The notes beneath the pieces are model-generated. The model saw only the letters and a program-made list of their open reading frames with translations, was not told the origin of the DNA and searched no databases. Position numbers and translations under genes: made by a program. A DNA stretch of 64,000 nt from Morganella morganii (GTDB lineage Bacteria > Pseudomonadota > Gammaproteobacteria > Enterobacterales > Enterobacteriaceae): positions 2,371,562-2,435,561 of the forward strand of contig NZ_NRQY01000001.1 of NCBI RefSeq assembly GCF_003996855.1, in the 5' to 3' direction. Below are positions 9,977 through 19,223 of this stretch, piece after piece; the first letter of the stretch is position 1; every line of letters starts with the position of its first letter.

Positions 9977-12436
9977 TTACACTCCCAGTTTCCATGACAT
10001 TGTCCGCAGCACGTCCGCAAATATTCCTGCCGCTGTCACATCATTCCCCGCGCCGTAACCACGCAATACCAGCGGGATAGGCTGATAATAGCGGGTATAA
10101 AACGCCAGGGCGTTCTCGCCGTTTTTCACTTTATACAGCGGATCGTTGCCGTCCGCCTCCGTAATTTTCACCTGACAGCGGCCATGATCAATGATGCCAA
10201 CATAGCGTAAAACACGCCCTGCTTCTGCGGCTTTCGCCACACGCGCGGCAAAGGCCGCATCCAGTGACGGCAGATTCGCCATAAAAGTATTCACATCCCC
10301 GGAGGCATCAAAGTCCGGCGGCAGCACGGAATCCACCTCAATATCGGCCAGTTCAAGGGAAAGCCCCGCTTCACGGGCGAGGATCAGCAGTTTGCGCGCC
10401 ACATCCATCCCGGAGAGATCATCACGCGGGTCCGGCTCGGTAAAGCCTTTGGCTTTAGCCGCCGCGGTTGCCTCAGACAGCGACATTCCCTCATCCAGCA
10501 TACCGAAAATAAAGGAGAGCGAGCCGGACAGAATGCCGCTGAACTGCACCAGTTCATCCCCCGCATTCAGCAGATTTTGCAGGTTTTCAATCACCGGCAG
10601 CCCGGCACCGACGTTAGTGTCATAACGGAACTGACGTTTTGAGGACGCCGCCGCACGGCGCAGTTCATGGTAATAATCCATGGACAGCGTGTTGGCTTTT
10701 TTATTCGGTGTCACCACGTTGAAACCGTCTTTCAGGAAATCCGCATATTGCAGTGCGATCTCTTCATTCGACGTGCAATCCACAATCACCGGATTGAGGA
10801 AGTGATACTCTTTTTCCAGGCGGATCAGACGGCTGAGACTGAACGGCTCTTTAGCCTGCGACAGCGACTGACGCCAGTCCTGCAAATCAATACCGCGCAT
10901 GTTAGTCAGCATAGCTTTTGAGTTGGCGATACCGCATACGCGCAAATCGATATTCCGGGCTTTCAGCCATGCCTGCTGACGGTGGATTTGCTCCAGCAGC
11001 GCACTGCCGACCCCGCCCGTGCCCACCACAAACACTTCCACAATACGGTCAGTGTTAAACAGCATCTGGTGACACAGGCGTACACCGGCAGCGGCAAGGT
11101 CATTATCCACCACCGCAGAAATAGAACGTTCGGATGAGCCCTGTGCGATCGCGATGATATTGATGTTGGCGCGGGTCAGTGCCGAGAAGAACCGGGCGGA
11201 AATGCCTTTGAGTGTCCGCATACCGTCCCCGACCACGGAAACAATTGCCAGGTTATCCAGCACGTCCAGCGGGTCGAGCACGCCCTCTTTCAGCTCCAGA
11301 TAAAATTCCTCTTCCAGCGCCTGCTGAGTGCGGGCTTTATCTTTCTGCGCCACACAGAAACTGATGCTGTATTCAGAAGATGACTGTGTAATTAATACGA
11401 TAGAGATATTACGCCGCGACATCACAGTAAACACCCGCGCCGCCATCCCGACCATGCCTTTCATTCCCGGCCCGGAAACGTTAAACATCGCCATATTATT
11501 CAGATTGGTGATCCCTTTCACCGGCAGGCTGTCGTCCCGCTGGCCGTCACCGATCAATGTGCCCGGCGCGTCCGGATTGAGAGTGTTTTTAATCAGGCAC
11601 GGGATCTGGAACTGCGCAATCGGCGCGATAGTGCGCGGATGCAGGACTTTTGCCCCGAAATAAGAGAGCTCCATCGCTTCCTGATACGACATACCTTTCA
11701 GCAGACGGGCATCCGGTACAAAGCGCGGGTCGCAGGTATACACGCCATCCACGTCGGTCCAGATCTCACAGCAGGAGGCCCGCAGACAGGCGGCCAGTAC
11801 TGCCGCAGAATAGTCAGAACCGTTACGCCCCAGCACCACCAGTTCGCCGTTTTCATTACCGGCTGTAAATCCCGCCATCAGAATGATGTGATCAGACGGG
11901 ATATTCATTGCAGTAATACGTTTTGTTGATTCATGGATATCTACCGCAGATTCCAGATAACCGCCCACCGCCAGCAGATTCACCACCGGATCAATCACAG
12001 TGACCTTATAACCGCGGGCTTTCAGCAGTGACGCCATCACCGCAATGGAAAAACGCTCGCCGCAGCTGATCATATTGGCATTAATGCTGTCCGGACACTG
12101 CCCCAGCAGTGACACACCGTGCAGTACCTGGCGTATCCGGCCGATTTCCTGCTCAGTTTCGTGCTTCAGCCGGTCATATTCAAAGCCCGGCACAGCATCA
12201 CGCAGTCCGTCCAGAATCGCCCCGAGAATGGCGGCAGCATCGTGTACCAGTGTATTTGCTTCCTGCCCGCTGACGGTCTGTTCCACCATCGCCACTAAGT
12301 AATTAGTGATTTTCGCCGGTGCGGAAAGCACCATAGCGAGCTGTCCCTGCGCGAGTTTCTTCTCTGCGATTCCTGCGATGTTCAGTATACGATCCGCGTT
12401 TGCCACGGATGTGCCGCCAAATTTAAGTACACGCAT
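9977..12436 (-). CDS. thrA: Bifunctional aspartokinase I / homoserine dehydrogenase I
   Basis: Fused enzyme catalysing the first and third steps of threonine synthesis from aspartate. Residues 1-290 form the aspartokinase domain ([16 protein letters not shown]). Two ACT regulatory domains at about 310-455 bind threonine for feedback inhibition. The NAD(P)-binding fold of homoserine dehydrogenase begins at [18 protein letters not shown] near 465 and runs to the C-terminus. The length of 819 is almost identical to E. coli ThrA (820). First structural gene after the thrL attenuator. Confidence 0.98.
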   Translation of the reverse strand: MRVLKFGGTSVANADRILNIAGIAEKKLAQGQLAMVLSAPAKITNYLVAMVEQTVSGQEANTLVHDAAAILGAILDGLRDAVPGFEYDRLKHETEQEIGRIRQVLHGVSLLGQCPDSINANMISCGERFSIAVMASLLKARGYKVTVIDPVVNLLAVGGYLESAVDIHESTKRITAMNIPSDHIILMAGFTAGNENGELVVLGRNGSDYSAAVLAACLRASCCEIWTDVDGVYTCDPRFVPDARLLKGMSYQEAMELSYFGAKVLHPRTIAPIAQFQIPCLIKNTLNPDAPGTLIGDGQRDDSLPVKGITNLNNMAMFNVSGPGMKGMVGMAARVFTVMSRRNISIVLITQSSSEYSISFCVAQKDKARTQQALEEEFYLELKEGVLDPLDVLDNLAIVSVVGDGMRTLKGISARFFSALTRANINIIAIAQGSSERSISAVVDNDLAAAGVRLCHQMLFNTDRIVEVFVVGTGGVGSALLEQIHRQQAWLKARNIDLRVCGIANSKAMLTNMRGIDLQDWRQSLSQAKEPFSLSRLIRLEKEYHFLNPVIVDCTSNEEIALQYADFLKDGFNVVTPNKKANTLSMDYYHELRRAAASSKRQFRYDTNVGAGLPVIENLQNLLNAGDELVQFSGILSGSLSFIFGMLDEGMSLSEATAAAKAKGFTEPDPRDDLSGMDVARKLLILAREAGLSLELADIEVDSVLPPDFDASGDVNTFMANLPSLDAAFAARVAKAAEAGRVLRYVGIIDHGRCQVKITEADGNDPLYKVKNGENALAFYTRYYQPIPLVLRGYGAGNDVTAAGIFADVLRTMSWKLGV

Positions 12437-12465
12437 GTGTTACCTGCTCCTGCCGTTTTTAGTCC

Positions 12466-12503
12466 AAAAAAAAAGCCCGCACAATCATTGTGCGGGCTTT
12501 TTT
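12466..12503 (-). terminator. Threonine operon attenuator
   Basis: On the minus strand GCCCGCACAAT and its exact complement form an 11-bp GC-rich stem around a single C, followed by nine T residues. It lies between thrL and thrA and starts inside the ribosome shadow of the leader peptide. Threonine or isoleucine shortage should stall the ribosome in thrL and prevent this stem from forming. Confidence 0.95.
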
Positions 12504-12521
12504 CGTGATTTCAGATATGCG

Positions 12522-12590
12522 TCAGCCCGCACCGCCGGTGGTAATGGTGGTGGTCGTAATAATAATCATGGTCAGGCTGTGATTACGCAT
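12522..12590 (-). CDS. thrL: thr operon leader peptide
   Basis: A 22-codon reading frame begins at ATG (12588-12590) after GGAACTCC and stops with TGA at 12522-12524. It encodes seven Thr and four Ile codons, concentrated at residues 7-18, and ends Gly-Gly-Ala-Gly. This matches the style and position of E. coli ThrL (21 residues). It couples charged tRNA-Thr and tRNA-Ile levels to formation of the downstream attenuator. Confidence 0.93.
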   Translation of the reverse strand: MRNHSLTMIIITTTTITTGGAG

Positions 12591-12628
12591 GGAGTTCCTG
12601 TCTGTCATTTGTCTGGTTAACCCTATTA

Positions 12629-12657
12629 CGGTTAAAGGAAAGGCGGGTTGATGTCAA
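12629..12657 (-). promoter_or_regulatory. Probable sigma-70 promoter of the thr operon
   Basis: On the minus strand TTGACA (12652-12657) is separated by 17 bp from TAACCG (12629-12634), a perfect -35 with a weak -10. It would start transcription about 30 bp upstream of thrL. The -10 assignment is tentative because TAATAG lies just downstream. Confidence 0.55.
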
Positions 12658-12966
12658 ATTATTCTTCTGATTTACCCGCATAATCAGACAATTTGAATCC
12701 GATCACATATCAGAATAAAAAGAAATTACGGCAAATTAACGCGGATATCATCCCATCAACCGGCATTTAATTTTACGGAACCGGGAATTTCTGTATTTTT
12801 TAACTTTTATCGCGCTGGTTACGTTTTTCGCTGTATATCCGGCAAAAAAATGTACAATAATCAGACAAGTCAGATATAATGCTTAACATTGTAGCTCTAT
12901 TTATTTGACAATCATTAAAACTAGCAATGAACAATTGAAAAGAGTGTTAACGTGCTACAATTGATT

Positions 12967-12980
12967 TTGATATGTATCAA
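12967..12980 (+). promoter_or_regulatory. FNR box upstream of arcA
   Basis: TTGATATGTATCAA is a perfect match to the FNR consensus TTGAT-N4-ATCAA. It lies about 245 bp upstream of arcA in a 566-bp AT-rich gap (12658-13223) in which I see no gene. FNR activation of arcA under anaerobiosis is known in E. coli, so conserved control is likely. The site is seen; activity is inferred. Confidence 0.8.
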
Positions 12981-13223
12981 CAAAGGTTAGATTTCCGGAT
13001 GGTAAATGATTGGGTTGCTGTTATATTGGTGTTAATAGACTAATATTGGTACGAATCGTTTCAATTCCTTACTTTCTGAATTGAGTGATTGTTAACATGC
13101 GGTCTGAACAAGATTTTTTTCTGTTCGTGGTGATGTGCCGGACATAACCACAACGATACCGGCACAAGTTACACGGGCAGATAATCAGATTTCTTATTAT
13201 TCTAAGTAATTTAGGTAGCGACT

Positions 13224-13940
13224 ATGCAAACCCCGCATATTTTAATTGTTGAAGATGAAATCGTCACACGTAACACCCTGAAAAGTATTTTCGAAGCAGA
13301 GGGTTATGTGGTACATGAAGCGACTGACGGTGCAGAGATGCACAATGTGCTGTCAGACCATGATATCAATTTGGTTATCATGGACATCAACCTCCCGGGA
13401 AAAAATGGTCTGTTGCTGGCGCGTGAGCTCCGCGAACAGGCAAATGTGGCACTGATGTTCTTAACCGGCCGTGATAATGAAGTGGATAAAATCCTCGGCC
13501 TGGAAATCGGTGCTGATGACTATATCACCAAGCCGTTTAACCCGCGTGAACTGACTATCCGCGCGCGTAACTTACTGTCACGGACCATGAATCTGGCCGG
13601 TGGCAGCGAAGAGCGCCGCAGTGTGGAAAGTTACAAGTTCAACGGCTGGGAACTGGATATCAACAGCCGCTCATTAATCGGACCAACCGGCGAGCAGTAC
13701 AAACTGCCGCGCAGTGAATTCCGTGCAATGCTGCATTTCTGTGAGAATCCGGGCAAGATTCAGACCCGTGCTGAACTGCTGAAGAAAATGACCGGCCGTG
13801 AACTGAAACCGCATGACCGTACTGTGGATGTCACTATCCGCCGTATCCGTAAGCATTTCGAGTCCACACCGGATACCCCGGAAATCATCGCCACCATTCA
13901 CGGCGAAGGTTACCGGTTCTGCGGCGACCTCGAAGAGTAA
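13224..13940 (+). CDS. arcA: Two-component response regulator ArcA
   Basis: Global regulator of respiratory and fermentative metabolism, phosphorylated by ArcB when quinones are reduced. The 238-residue protein has a receiver domain (1-120). Its acidic pocket is ED at 10-11, with phosphoacceptor Asp54 in VIMDINLPG and the conserved Lys in DYITKPF. An OmpR/PhoB-type winged helix follows (about 135-232, ending [11 protein letters not shown]). Length equals E. coli ArcA. creBCD, present between creA and arcA in E. coli, are absent here. Confidence 0.98.
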   Translation: MQTPHILIVEDEIVTRNTLKSIFEAEGYVVHEATDGAEMHNVLSDHDINLVIMDINLPGKNGLLLARELREQANVALMFLTGRDNEVDKILGLEIGADDYITKPFNPRELTIRARNLLSRTMNLAGGSEERRSVESYKFNGWELDINSRSLIGPTGEQYKLPRSEFRAMLHFCENPGKIQTRAELLKKMTGRELKPHDRTVDVTIRRIRKHFESTPDTPEIIATIHGEGYRFCGDLEE

Positions 13941-13967
13941 TCTTCCGCTGCGGTAACACTATATGAC

Positions 13968-13998
13968 ATTCCCGGTGCCGCTCAGCGCCACCGGGAAT
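13968..13998. terminator. Hairpin between convergent arcA and creA
   Basis: ATTCCCGGTG and CACCGGGAAT form a 10-bp stem with an 11-nt loop, 27 bp past the arcA stop. The run of T is short (TTTG), so it may work weakly for either gene. Confidence 0.6.
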
Positions 13999-14018
13999 TT
14001 GCTGTTTCTGCTGTCCGT

Positions 14019-14510
14019 TTACTTATCCCACGGAATAATCGGCACCGCACTCAGGGCATTCTTCGGCGAACCATCAACCACTTTGTCTGAATAAGTCAGA
14101 TAAATCAGCGCGTGGCGTTTTTCGTCATAGAAACGAACGACCTGTAACTTCTTGAATACCATGGATGTCCGTTTCTGGAACACCACCTGACCTTTATCAC
14201 TGCGGCCCTTTTTCACTTTGTCACTGACCGTAACCGGCCCGACCTGCTGGCAGGAAATCGCAGCATCTGAGGTATCTTCCGCCAGACCCAGCCCGCCTTT
14301 GATCCCGCCGGTTTTTGCCCGGCTCAGGTAACAGGTGATATTTTCCACATCCGGGTCATCAAAGGCTTCCACCACGATTTTGTGGTCCGGCCCCAGAATT
14401 TTGAATACGGTGTCCACAGAGCCGATTTCTTCACCATGGCTCAAAAAGGATAACGAACTCAATGAAATAGCTGTAATAATTCCCAGTATAGACCGGTGAG
14501 TCTGATTCAT
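14019..14510 (-). CDS. creA: CreA family periplasmic protein
   Basis: Small exported protein of unknown biochemical role, classed as CreA/DUF. The 163 residues start with a signal peptide (about 1-26, cleavage near LSHGEE). The mature part begins [27 protein letters not shown] and includes [30 protein letters not shown], two segments conserved in CreA. Two cysteines (near 94 and 124) could pair in the periplasm. It is convergent with arcA. The creBCD regulatory genes that follow it in E. coli are missing. Confidence 0.93.
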   Translation of the reverse strand: MNQTHRSILGIITAISLSSLSFLSHGEEIGSVDTVFKILGPDHKIVVEAFDDPDVENITCYLSRAKTGGIKGGLGLAEDTSDAAISCQQVGPVTVSDKVKKGRSDKGQVVFQKRTSMVFKKLQVVRFYDEKRHALIYLTYSDKVVDGSPKNALSAVPIIPWDK

Positions 14511-14720
14511 AATCTTAATAGCCCAAGAAAACCATTTGAAAATTGTATGATTTTAAAGATAATCCATCTTACCAGTTTATGATAGTTGCCCTGTTCTTAA
14601 AACATTTTTCCGGCCAAAAGTAATAATTGGTAAATGATTATCTCGTTGATAATCACTCAGGTTAGAATATAAATTCGTTATATCTCTTTCAGAACTTCAT
14701 CAATCCAATAAGGGAGATGT

Positions 14721-15641
14721 ATGGATCAGACCAGCATCATTCGCGATTTACTCCGTTGGTTAGATGAGCATTTAGATCAGCCACTTTCCCTCGATAATGT
14801 CGCTGCGAAGGCAGGCTACTCCAAGTGGCATTTACAACGTATGTTCAAGGACGTCACCGGTGAAGCCATCGGGGCTTACATCCGGGCCCGCCGCTTGTCA
14901 CGCGCAGCCATTGCACTGCGGCTGACCGCCCGTCCTATTTTAGATATTGCATTACAGTACCGTTTTGATTCTCAGCAAACCTTTACACGTGCGTTTAAGA
15001 AACAGTTTAATAAAACACCTGCACTGTACCGCCGTCTTGACGAATGGTGCTCTGATGGCATTTGCTCTGCAATCCGGCTGGATGACACAGCGCTGCCTGA
15101 GCACGAATTTGTCACGCTGCCGCCGCGTACAGTAACCGGTATTGAACACAGTTGTTCACACCGTCTGGAAGACTGGGCAACTGCCTGTACGCATATGCGT
15201 CAGGAGTTCTGGCTGCATCATATTTCCGTGGCGAAAACCATTCCGGATTATGTTTACGGGCTTTACAGCACAACCCGCAATCCGGATAAAGAAGATGAGC
15301 AGACTGTCAATTACACCACAGCTGTGGATACGGAATTTGCCGCTTTCACCACGGAAGAAAACGTGCGTGAACTGGAGATGCCGGGCGGTGAATATCTCTG
15401 CTTCACCTTTAGCGGCATTCCTTACCGCGGCGCAATGCAGGAATTTCTGTTCACCATTTACGGTCAGTGCGTACCGCACCTGGGGATCACCCGCCGCCGT
15501 GGTTACGATATTGAGTGTTATAAACTGAGAAAAGGAACTGACATCTGCTATCCGGGTGTGGCTGATGTGGATGAAGCGGACCCGCGCCATCACATTGAGG
15601 AATTTAAGTACTATATTCCTGTCAGGCGTAACCCGCAGTAA
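14721..15641 (+). CDS. rob: Right origin-binding protein Rob, MarA/SoxS/Rob-type activator
   Basis: AraC/XylS-family regulator of multidrug, organic-solvent and superoxide resistance genes. In the 306-residue product the DNA-binding domain is N-terminal (about 8-107, with AAKAGYSKWHLQRMFKDVTG and the second helix-turn-helix DIALQYRFDSQQTFTRAFKK). A GyrI-like effector-binding domain follows (about 120-300). AAGGGAG lies 6 bp before the ATG. Length and neighbours (creA upstream, gpmB convergent) match E. coli. Confidence 0.96.
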   Translation: MDQTSIIRDLLRWLDEHLDQPLSLDNVAAKAGYSKWHLQRMFKDVTGEAIGAYIRARRLSRAAIALRLTARPILDIALQYRFDSQQTFTRAFKKQFNKTPALYRRLDEWCSDGICSAIRLDDTALPEHEFVTLPPRTVTGIEHSCSHRLEDWATACTHMRQEFWLHHISVAKTIPDYVYGLYSTTRNPDKEDEQTVNYTTAVDTEFAAFTTEENVRELEMPGGEYLCFTFSGIPYRGAMQEFLFTIYGQCVPHLGITRRRGYDIECYKLRKGTDICYPGVADVDEADPRHHIEEFKYYIPVRRNPQ

Positions 15642-15715
15642 TCACTCCCGCAGAACAAACACCGCCGCCGGTGGTGTCTTGTTCACCCGGGCGGTGTCTG
15701 ATATCACGGAATCAC

Positions 15716-16378
15716 TCAGCGCTGCACTTCATCCAGTGCAGGGAGGCTCAGATGAGTCGTATCTCCGGCCGTTTCAACAACCCAGCCATCCGCCAGCCAC
15801 GGGCTTTCCTGATACTCCAGAACGGATAATGAGCAGTTACGCAGGCGCAGGCGGCGTTCCGCATAAGCCGGCAACCCGAGCACAGAACCAATCAGGCATC
15901 CCAGTGCAATACCGTGACTGACCAGCAGAACTTTACTGCCTTCCGGCAGATCCAGTGTGCTTTCCAGCGCCGCCCGCATCCGGCTTTCCAGCTCCGCGAG
16001 AGATTCACCTTCCGGGATACGTCCGTCTTCCGCGCCATTAAGCAGGCTCTTACGCCAGCCCTCTTCTTCTGCGGTCAGGGTATGAATCTGACGTTTTTCC
16101 AGCACGCCCATGTTGAGCTCACGCAGACGTGGATCAGCAATAATTTCACAACCGCAGGCTTCTGCGATCAGTTTCGCGGTCTGCTGTGTGCGGCCCAGAT
16201 CACTGGCGATAATATGCGTGATCCCTTCATTTTTCAGACGCGCGGCAACCTGCTTCGCCTGATCGATACCACTTTGGGTTAACGGGCTGTCGGAATGCCC
16301 CTGGATACGGCGCTGAACGTTCCATTCAGTTTCACCGTGACGGACAAGAAATATATATGAGCGCCTCCCGTTTGCCAA
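15716..16378 (-). CDS. gpmB: Histidine phosphatase GpmB (YtjC), 5' end displaced by insertion
   Basis: Histidine-phosphatase superfamily protein related to phosphoglycerate mutase, with the RHG catalytic motif in FLVRHGETEWN. SSDLGRT-type and SHGIALGCLIG segments also match GpmB. The 220-residue reading starts at TTG (16376-16378). Its first seven codons lie in an inserted element, because the 13-bp inverted repeat ends at 16357. Native sequence resumes at TAT ATA TTT CTT. The original ATG and second codon (GTA) sit at 18430-18435, on the far side of the insertion; joined they read MVYIFLVRHG in frame. The present start has a poor ribosome-binding site and gpmB has lost its promoter, so it may be weakly expressed or silent. 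Confidence 0.85.
   Translation of the reverse strand: MANGRRSYIFLVRHGETEWNVQRRIQGHSDSPLTQSGIDQAKQVAARLKNEGITHIIASDLGRTQQTAKLIAEACGCEIIADPRLRELNMGVLEKRQIHTLTAEEEGWRKSLLNGAEDGRIPEGESLAELESRMRAALESTLDLPEGSKVLLVSHGIALGCLIGSVLGLPAYAERRLRLRNCSLSVLEYQESPWLADGWVVETAGDTTHLSLPALDEVQR
16357..16369 (+). repeat. Left 13-bp inverted repeat of the gpmB insertion
   Basis: ATGAGCGCCTCCC, exact reverse complement of 18418-18430. It lies directly against native gpmB sequence at its outer edge. Confidence 0.8.
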
Positions 16379-16627
16379 GCCTTGTACTTGATGACGGACA
16401 GGACGATTGCGGCTATATATCCGGTCTTTGTGCAGTCGCGAAAGCGGCTGCTGACCCTAATGAAATCCGCTGACCCACGCCTCAATTACCTCTGCGAACT
16501 CAGGGTTCAATATTTCTTTCAGGCTTAGTGAGTCCCGGTCTGACCTGTTTTGTCATTACGTACATTGCCTGCGCAACCTGTTGACGCTTGTTTTTACTCT
16601 CAAGCTTTATGCTCGTGTTGCGGGTAG
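16370..16627 (-). other. Noncoding 3' flank of the IS110-type transposase gene, candidate bridge-RNA region
   Basis: About 258 bp after the transposase stop codon contain no convincing gene. The gene's 5' flank is only about 45 bp. In the IS110 family the target-specifying bridge RNA is encoded in the longer noncoding end; a long 3' end is the arrangement of the IS1111 subgroup. No bridge-RNA fold was computed, so this is a positional inference. Confidence 0.35.
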
Positions 16628-17638
16628 TCAACTGAAGGCATAGTTCCTCTGGTAAGGTCTGTCGTGCGCCAGTACGGCCCATATTATTCTAGCCATCTTG
16701 TTGGCCAGTGCTACGGATACCACATTTACTGGACGTCGTTTCTGCAGTTCAGTGACCCACGGTCCTGGTTCACTGGCGTTCTGTATGACGCTGTGAGCGC
16801 CGTTGACCAGAAGTTTTCGCAGATATTTATCGCCCCGCTTGCTGATCCCCTGCAGCAGGATCTTCCCTCCTGTCCCGGTCTGTCTCGGAACCAACCCGAT
16901 CCAGGCAGCGAACTCGCGGCCTGACCGAAAAGCTTTCGCATCCCCCATCGACGCAATCGCTGCGGTTGCTGTCAGTAGGCCCACTCCAGGTATGTCGCTG
17001 ATGGCCTTTACTCCTGGATCATTTTTACTCAGTTCACGTATTCGGCGTTCGATGTCAGTGATGCGTTTATCTACCCGGTCTATCTCGCTCAGTTGTTCTC
17101 CGAGGCTGTCAATCAGCGCTGCCGGTAGACGCCCTGACAAGCGGTCAAGTATCTCCGGCACTGACCGGACCAGACTGGCATACCCCTTTGCCATCACTTC
17201 GCCGTACTCTGCCAGCAAACCGTGCAGCTCATTGGTTTGCATCAGCCTGAATTTCATCAACTGTGAACGTATCCGGTGCAGGGCCAGCATGGCCTGTTGC
17301 TGCTCGGTTTTTACCGCAACGGCCTTACCCGGCTGCTGTACCGCCCGCCAGATCGCTTGCGCATCGGCCGTATCATTTTTGTTGCGAATATTGAAGGCCT
17401 TGACGAACTCCCCCGGCATCAGCTTAACCTGATGCCCCATCTTAGACAGCTGTCTGGCCCAGTGATGTGCACCGCCACAGGCTTCCATGCCGATCAGGCA
17501 GGAGGGCAGGTTGGCGAAGAATTCAGGGAACCTGGCCCGTTTAATGGCTTTGTTGATAACTTCGCCTGTTTCCATATCAACGTAATGCACCTGCATAATG
17601 TTCTTGGCTATGTCGACACCGACTGGCATAGGTTTCAT
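16628..17638 (-). CDS. IS110-family transposase (DEDD recombinase)
   Basis: 336-residue transposase. The N-terminal RuvC-like DEDD domain starts PVGVDIAKN (first catalytic Asp near residue 9), with Glu in IGMEACGGAHHWAR and Asp in NIRNKNDTADAQAIWRA. The C-terminal Tnp20 domain holds IPGVGLLTATAAIASMGDAKAF, the helix-hairpin-helix-like segment, and ISKRGDKYLRKLL, which contains the serine position proposed to be catalytic in this family. No frameshift or stop is visible, so the enzyme may be active. It is transcribed in the same direction as the upstream GST gene and toward gpmB. Confidence 0.93.
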   Translation of the reverse strand: MKPMPVGVDIAKNIMQVHYVDMETGEVINKAIKRARFPEFFANLPSCLIGMEACGGAHHWARQLSKMGHQVKLMPGEFVKAFNIRNKNDTADAQAIWRAVQQPGKAVAVKTEQQQAMLALHRIRSQLMKFRLMQTNELHGLLAEYGEVMAKGYASLVRSVPEILDRLSGRLPAALIDSLGEQLSEIDRVDKRITDIERRIRELSKNDPGVKAISDIPGVGLLTATAAIASMGDAKAFRSGREFAAWIGLVPRQTGTGGKILLQGISKRGDKYLRKLLVNGAHSVIQNASEPGPWVTELQKRRPVNVVSVALANKMARIIWAVLAHDRPYQRNYAFS

Positions 17639-17680
17639 TTCTGCTTCCTCCTGCGACCCTGTTCTATTGAAAATAATTAC

Positions 17681-18319
17681 TTACTCTCTTAATTCATCGT
17701 AAGACACCATTACGTGCTCGCTGAAAGCAGGTCGTTCCTTTAATCGTGAATAATATGCACTGAGATTTGGCAGCGGCATACGGTCAATATCTATGTCGTA
17801 ATATCGATACAATACGTGTCCAAATTGAATATCTGCGAGAGTGAACTCATCACCGGTCAAGAATTGATGCTCTGCAATCTGTTCTTCTGCAAGCACAAGT
17901 TTCTGCTCGAAGGTGTTTACCGCGATTTTAATCACCTCGCAGTCACGCTTTTCAGCTGGCGTTCGAACGACCCGCCAAAAAATCGGTGCTGTAAAGAGGA
18001 GTGCAACATTCAATTTCGACCATTCCATCCACCGATCCACATCGGCCCTGTCAAAGAAATCAGTAGGCCAGAAGCTTCCTTTTGCGTAACGATTAGCCAA
18101 ATACCTCAGAATCGCTCCAGTTTCCCATAGAGGTTTGTGATCACCGTCTCTAAGAACTGGTATGGTGCGGTTTGGATTTAGCGCGTAGAATTCCGGTGTA
18201 TCCGTACCGCCAAATCTGTGACCGATATCATATCTTTGATACGGCAAGCCCAATTCTCCTATGCACCACATCAACGCTTGCACATTGGACGACGTTTTTC
18301 TTCCCCAAATTTCCAACAT
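17681..18319 (-). CDS. Glutathione S-transferase family protein
   Basis: Cytoplasmic GST-fold protein of 212 residues. An N-terminal thioredoxin-like domain (about 1-80) has the glutathione-contacting NRTIPVLRDG and WETGAILRYLANRY segments. An all-helical C-terminal domain follows (about 90-200, with FLTGDEFTLADIQFGHVLYRY). AGAGG lies about 11 bp ahead of the ATG. It lies inside the inverted-repeat-bounded insertion, 42 bp upstream of the IS110-type transposase. It may therefore be cargo carried into this site. The substrate cannot be told. Confidence 0.88.
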   Translation of the reverse strand: MLEIWGRKTSSNVQALMWCIGELGLPYQRYDIGHRFGGTDTPEFYALNPNRTIPVLRDGDHKPLWETGAILRYLANRYAKGSFWPTDFFDRADVDRWMEWSKLNVALLFTAPIFWRVVRTPAEKRDCEVIKIAVNTFEQKLVLAEEQIAEHQFLTGDEFTLADIQFGHVLYRYYDIDIDRMPLPNLSAYYSRLKERPAFSEHVMVSYDELRE

Positions 18320-18417
18320 GATTCTTTAACCTCTGGAAGTTGATGCACAATGTGCGTGGTGTTGGACCAGTAGGGATTTACCTTACCACGATTTAATTTA
18401 CATGAACCCATTCTGGA

Positions 18418-18430
18418 GGGAGGCGCTCAT
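18418..18430 (-). repeat. Right 13-bp inverted repeat of the gpmB insertion
   Basis: GGGAGGCGCTCAT, exact reverse complement of 16357-16369. Past it, native yjjX-gpmB intergenic sequence resumes. Confidence 0.8.
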
Positions 18431-18435
18431 ACCAT
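18430..18435 (-). pseudogene. gpmB: Stranded first two codons of gpmB
   Basis: On the minus strand ATG GTA (18430-18435) follows CACAGGTA and abuts the right inverted repeat. Joined to the gpmB body at 16356 it reads Met-Val-Tyr-Ile-Phe-Leu-Val-Arg-His-Gly, the expected GpmB N-terminus. This is inferred from the frame and from the E. coli homologue. Confidence 0.65.
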
Positions 18436-18635
18436 TACCTGTGACATAACTATCAATCTCTGCTTTTACTGTGTGAAAGTCTGATTACCCCGCTACCATA
18501 CCGTAAAAACATTCTCGGGATCACGCTTTTCCCTGAAACAATTTCACTGCACCGCCGCGTCTAAAAAAATCTGCGGAAAGCCGCCAATATTCGCTATACT
18601 GCGGCAAACATAATTACGTGGATAGTTTAATTATC

Positions 18636-19172
18636 ATGTTTCATATTATCGCAGCAACGACTAATCCGGCCAAAATTCAGGCTATCCGTTCCGCTTTTGA
18701 AGTGGTACTGGGTAACGGCAATTTTGATATTGAAGATGTGAATGTGGACAGCAGTGTGCCGCAGCAGCCTATCGGGAATACCGAAACCCGTACCGGTGCC
18801 CGCCAGCGCGTCAATGCAGCCCGTCAGGTCAGACCTGAAGCGGATTTCTGGGTTGGTGTTGAAGCGGGTATTGAAGGCGATATGACCTTTGCCTGGATTG
18901 TGATCGAACATCGCCAGCTGCGCGGGGAATCGCGTTCTGCCAGCCTGATGCTGCCGGAAAAAATTCTCGCGGGGATCCGCGAAGGCCGTGAACTCGGTGA
19001 TGAAATGGCCGACCTGACCGGAGTGGAAGATATCAAACAAAAAGGCGGGGCGATCGGCTTCTTCACCGGCGGCGCACTGACCCGGACCAGCGTTTATGAG
19101 CAGGCCATTATCCTGGCACTGGTGCCTATTCAGCATGAGATTTATAAATCACTGAATACAAAAGAATTCTGA
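18636..19172 (+). CDS. yjjX: Inosine/xanthosine triphosphatase YjjX
   Basis: House-cleaning phosphatase that hydrolyses ITP and XTP so they are not built into nucleic acids. From ATG at 18636 the protein is 178 residues, [21 protein letters not shown], matching the family N-terminus. An in-frame GTG 18 bp upstream has no better ribosome-binding site. VGVEAGIEG and the [16 protein letters not shown] segment near the C-terminus are typical of the Maf/Ham1-like YjjX fold. A TATACT -10 lies at 18594-18599. In E. coli it is divergent from gpmB; here the insertion separates them. Confidence 0.95.
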   Translation: MFHIIAATTNPAKIQAIRSAFEVVLGNGNFDIEDVNVDSSVPQQPIGNTETRTGARQRVNAARQVRPEADFWVGVEAGIEGDMTFAWIVIEHRQLRGESRSASLMLPEKILAGIREGRELGDEMADLTGVEDIKQKGGAIGFFTGGALTRTSVYEQAIILALVPIQHEIYKSLNTKEF

Positions 19173-19223
19173 TCTGAAAAACCGGACCGGTGATAACCGG
19201 CCCGGTGACCTTCGCAATACCTT

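Larger units (their letters stand above)
16357..18430. mobile_element. 2.07-kb insertion with 13-bp terminal inverted repeats, IS110-type transposase and GST gene
   Basis: The sequence ATGAGCGCCTCCC at 16357-16369 is repeated exactly in inverted orientation as GGGAGGCGCTCAT at 18418-18430. Between them lie a transposase, a glutathione S-transferase gene and about 260 bp of noncoding DNA. The interval is absent from the syntenic gpmB-yjjX region of E. coli. If the repeat tips are TGAGCGCC, a TA dinucleotide is present on both sides. However, gpmB is restored in frame only if no base was duplicated. Which recombinase made the insertion is unclear, since IS110 elements do not normally carry such terminal repeats. 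Confidence 0.7.

Noticed and set aside
12658..13223. A gene such as E. coli yjjY or yjtD between thrL and arcA
   Set aside because: No frame with start, ribosome-binding site and coding character was found; the region looks regulatory, with an FNR box.
16279..16485. Minus-strand frame spanning the gpmB/insertion junction in a different phase
   Set aside because: It translates gpmB out of frame after the junction; it arises by chance from the insertion.
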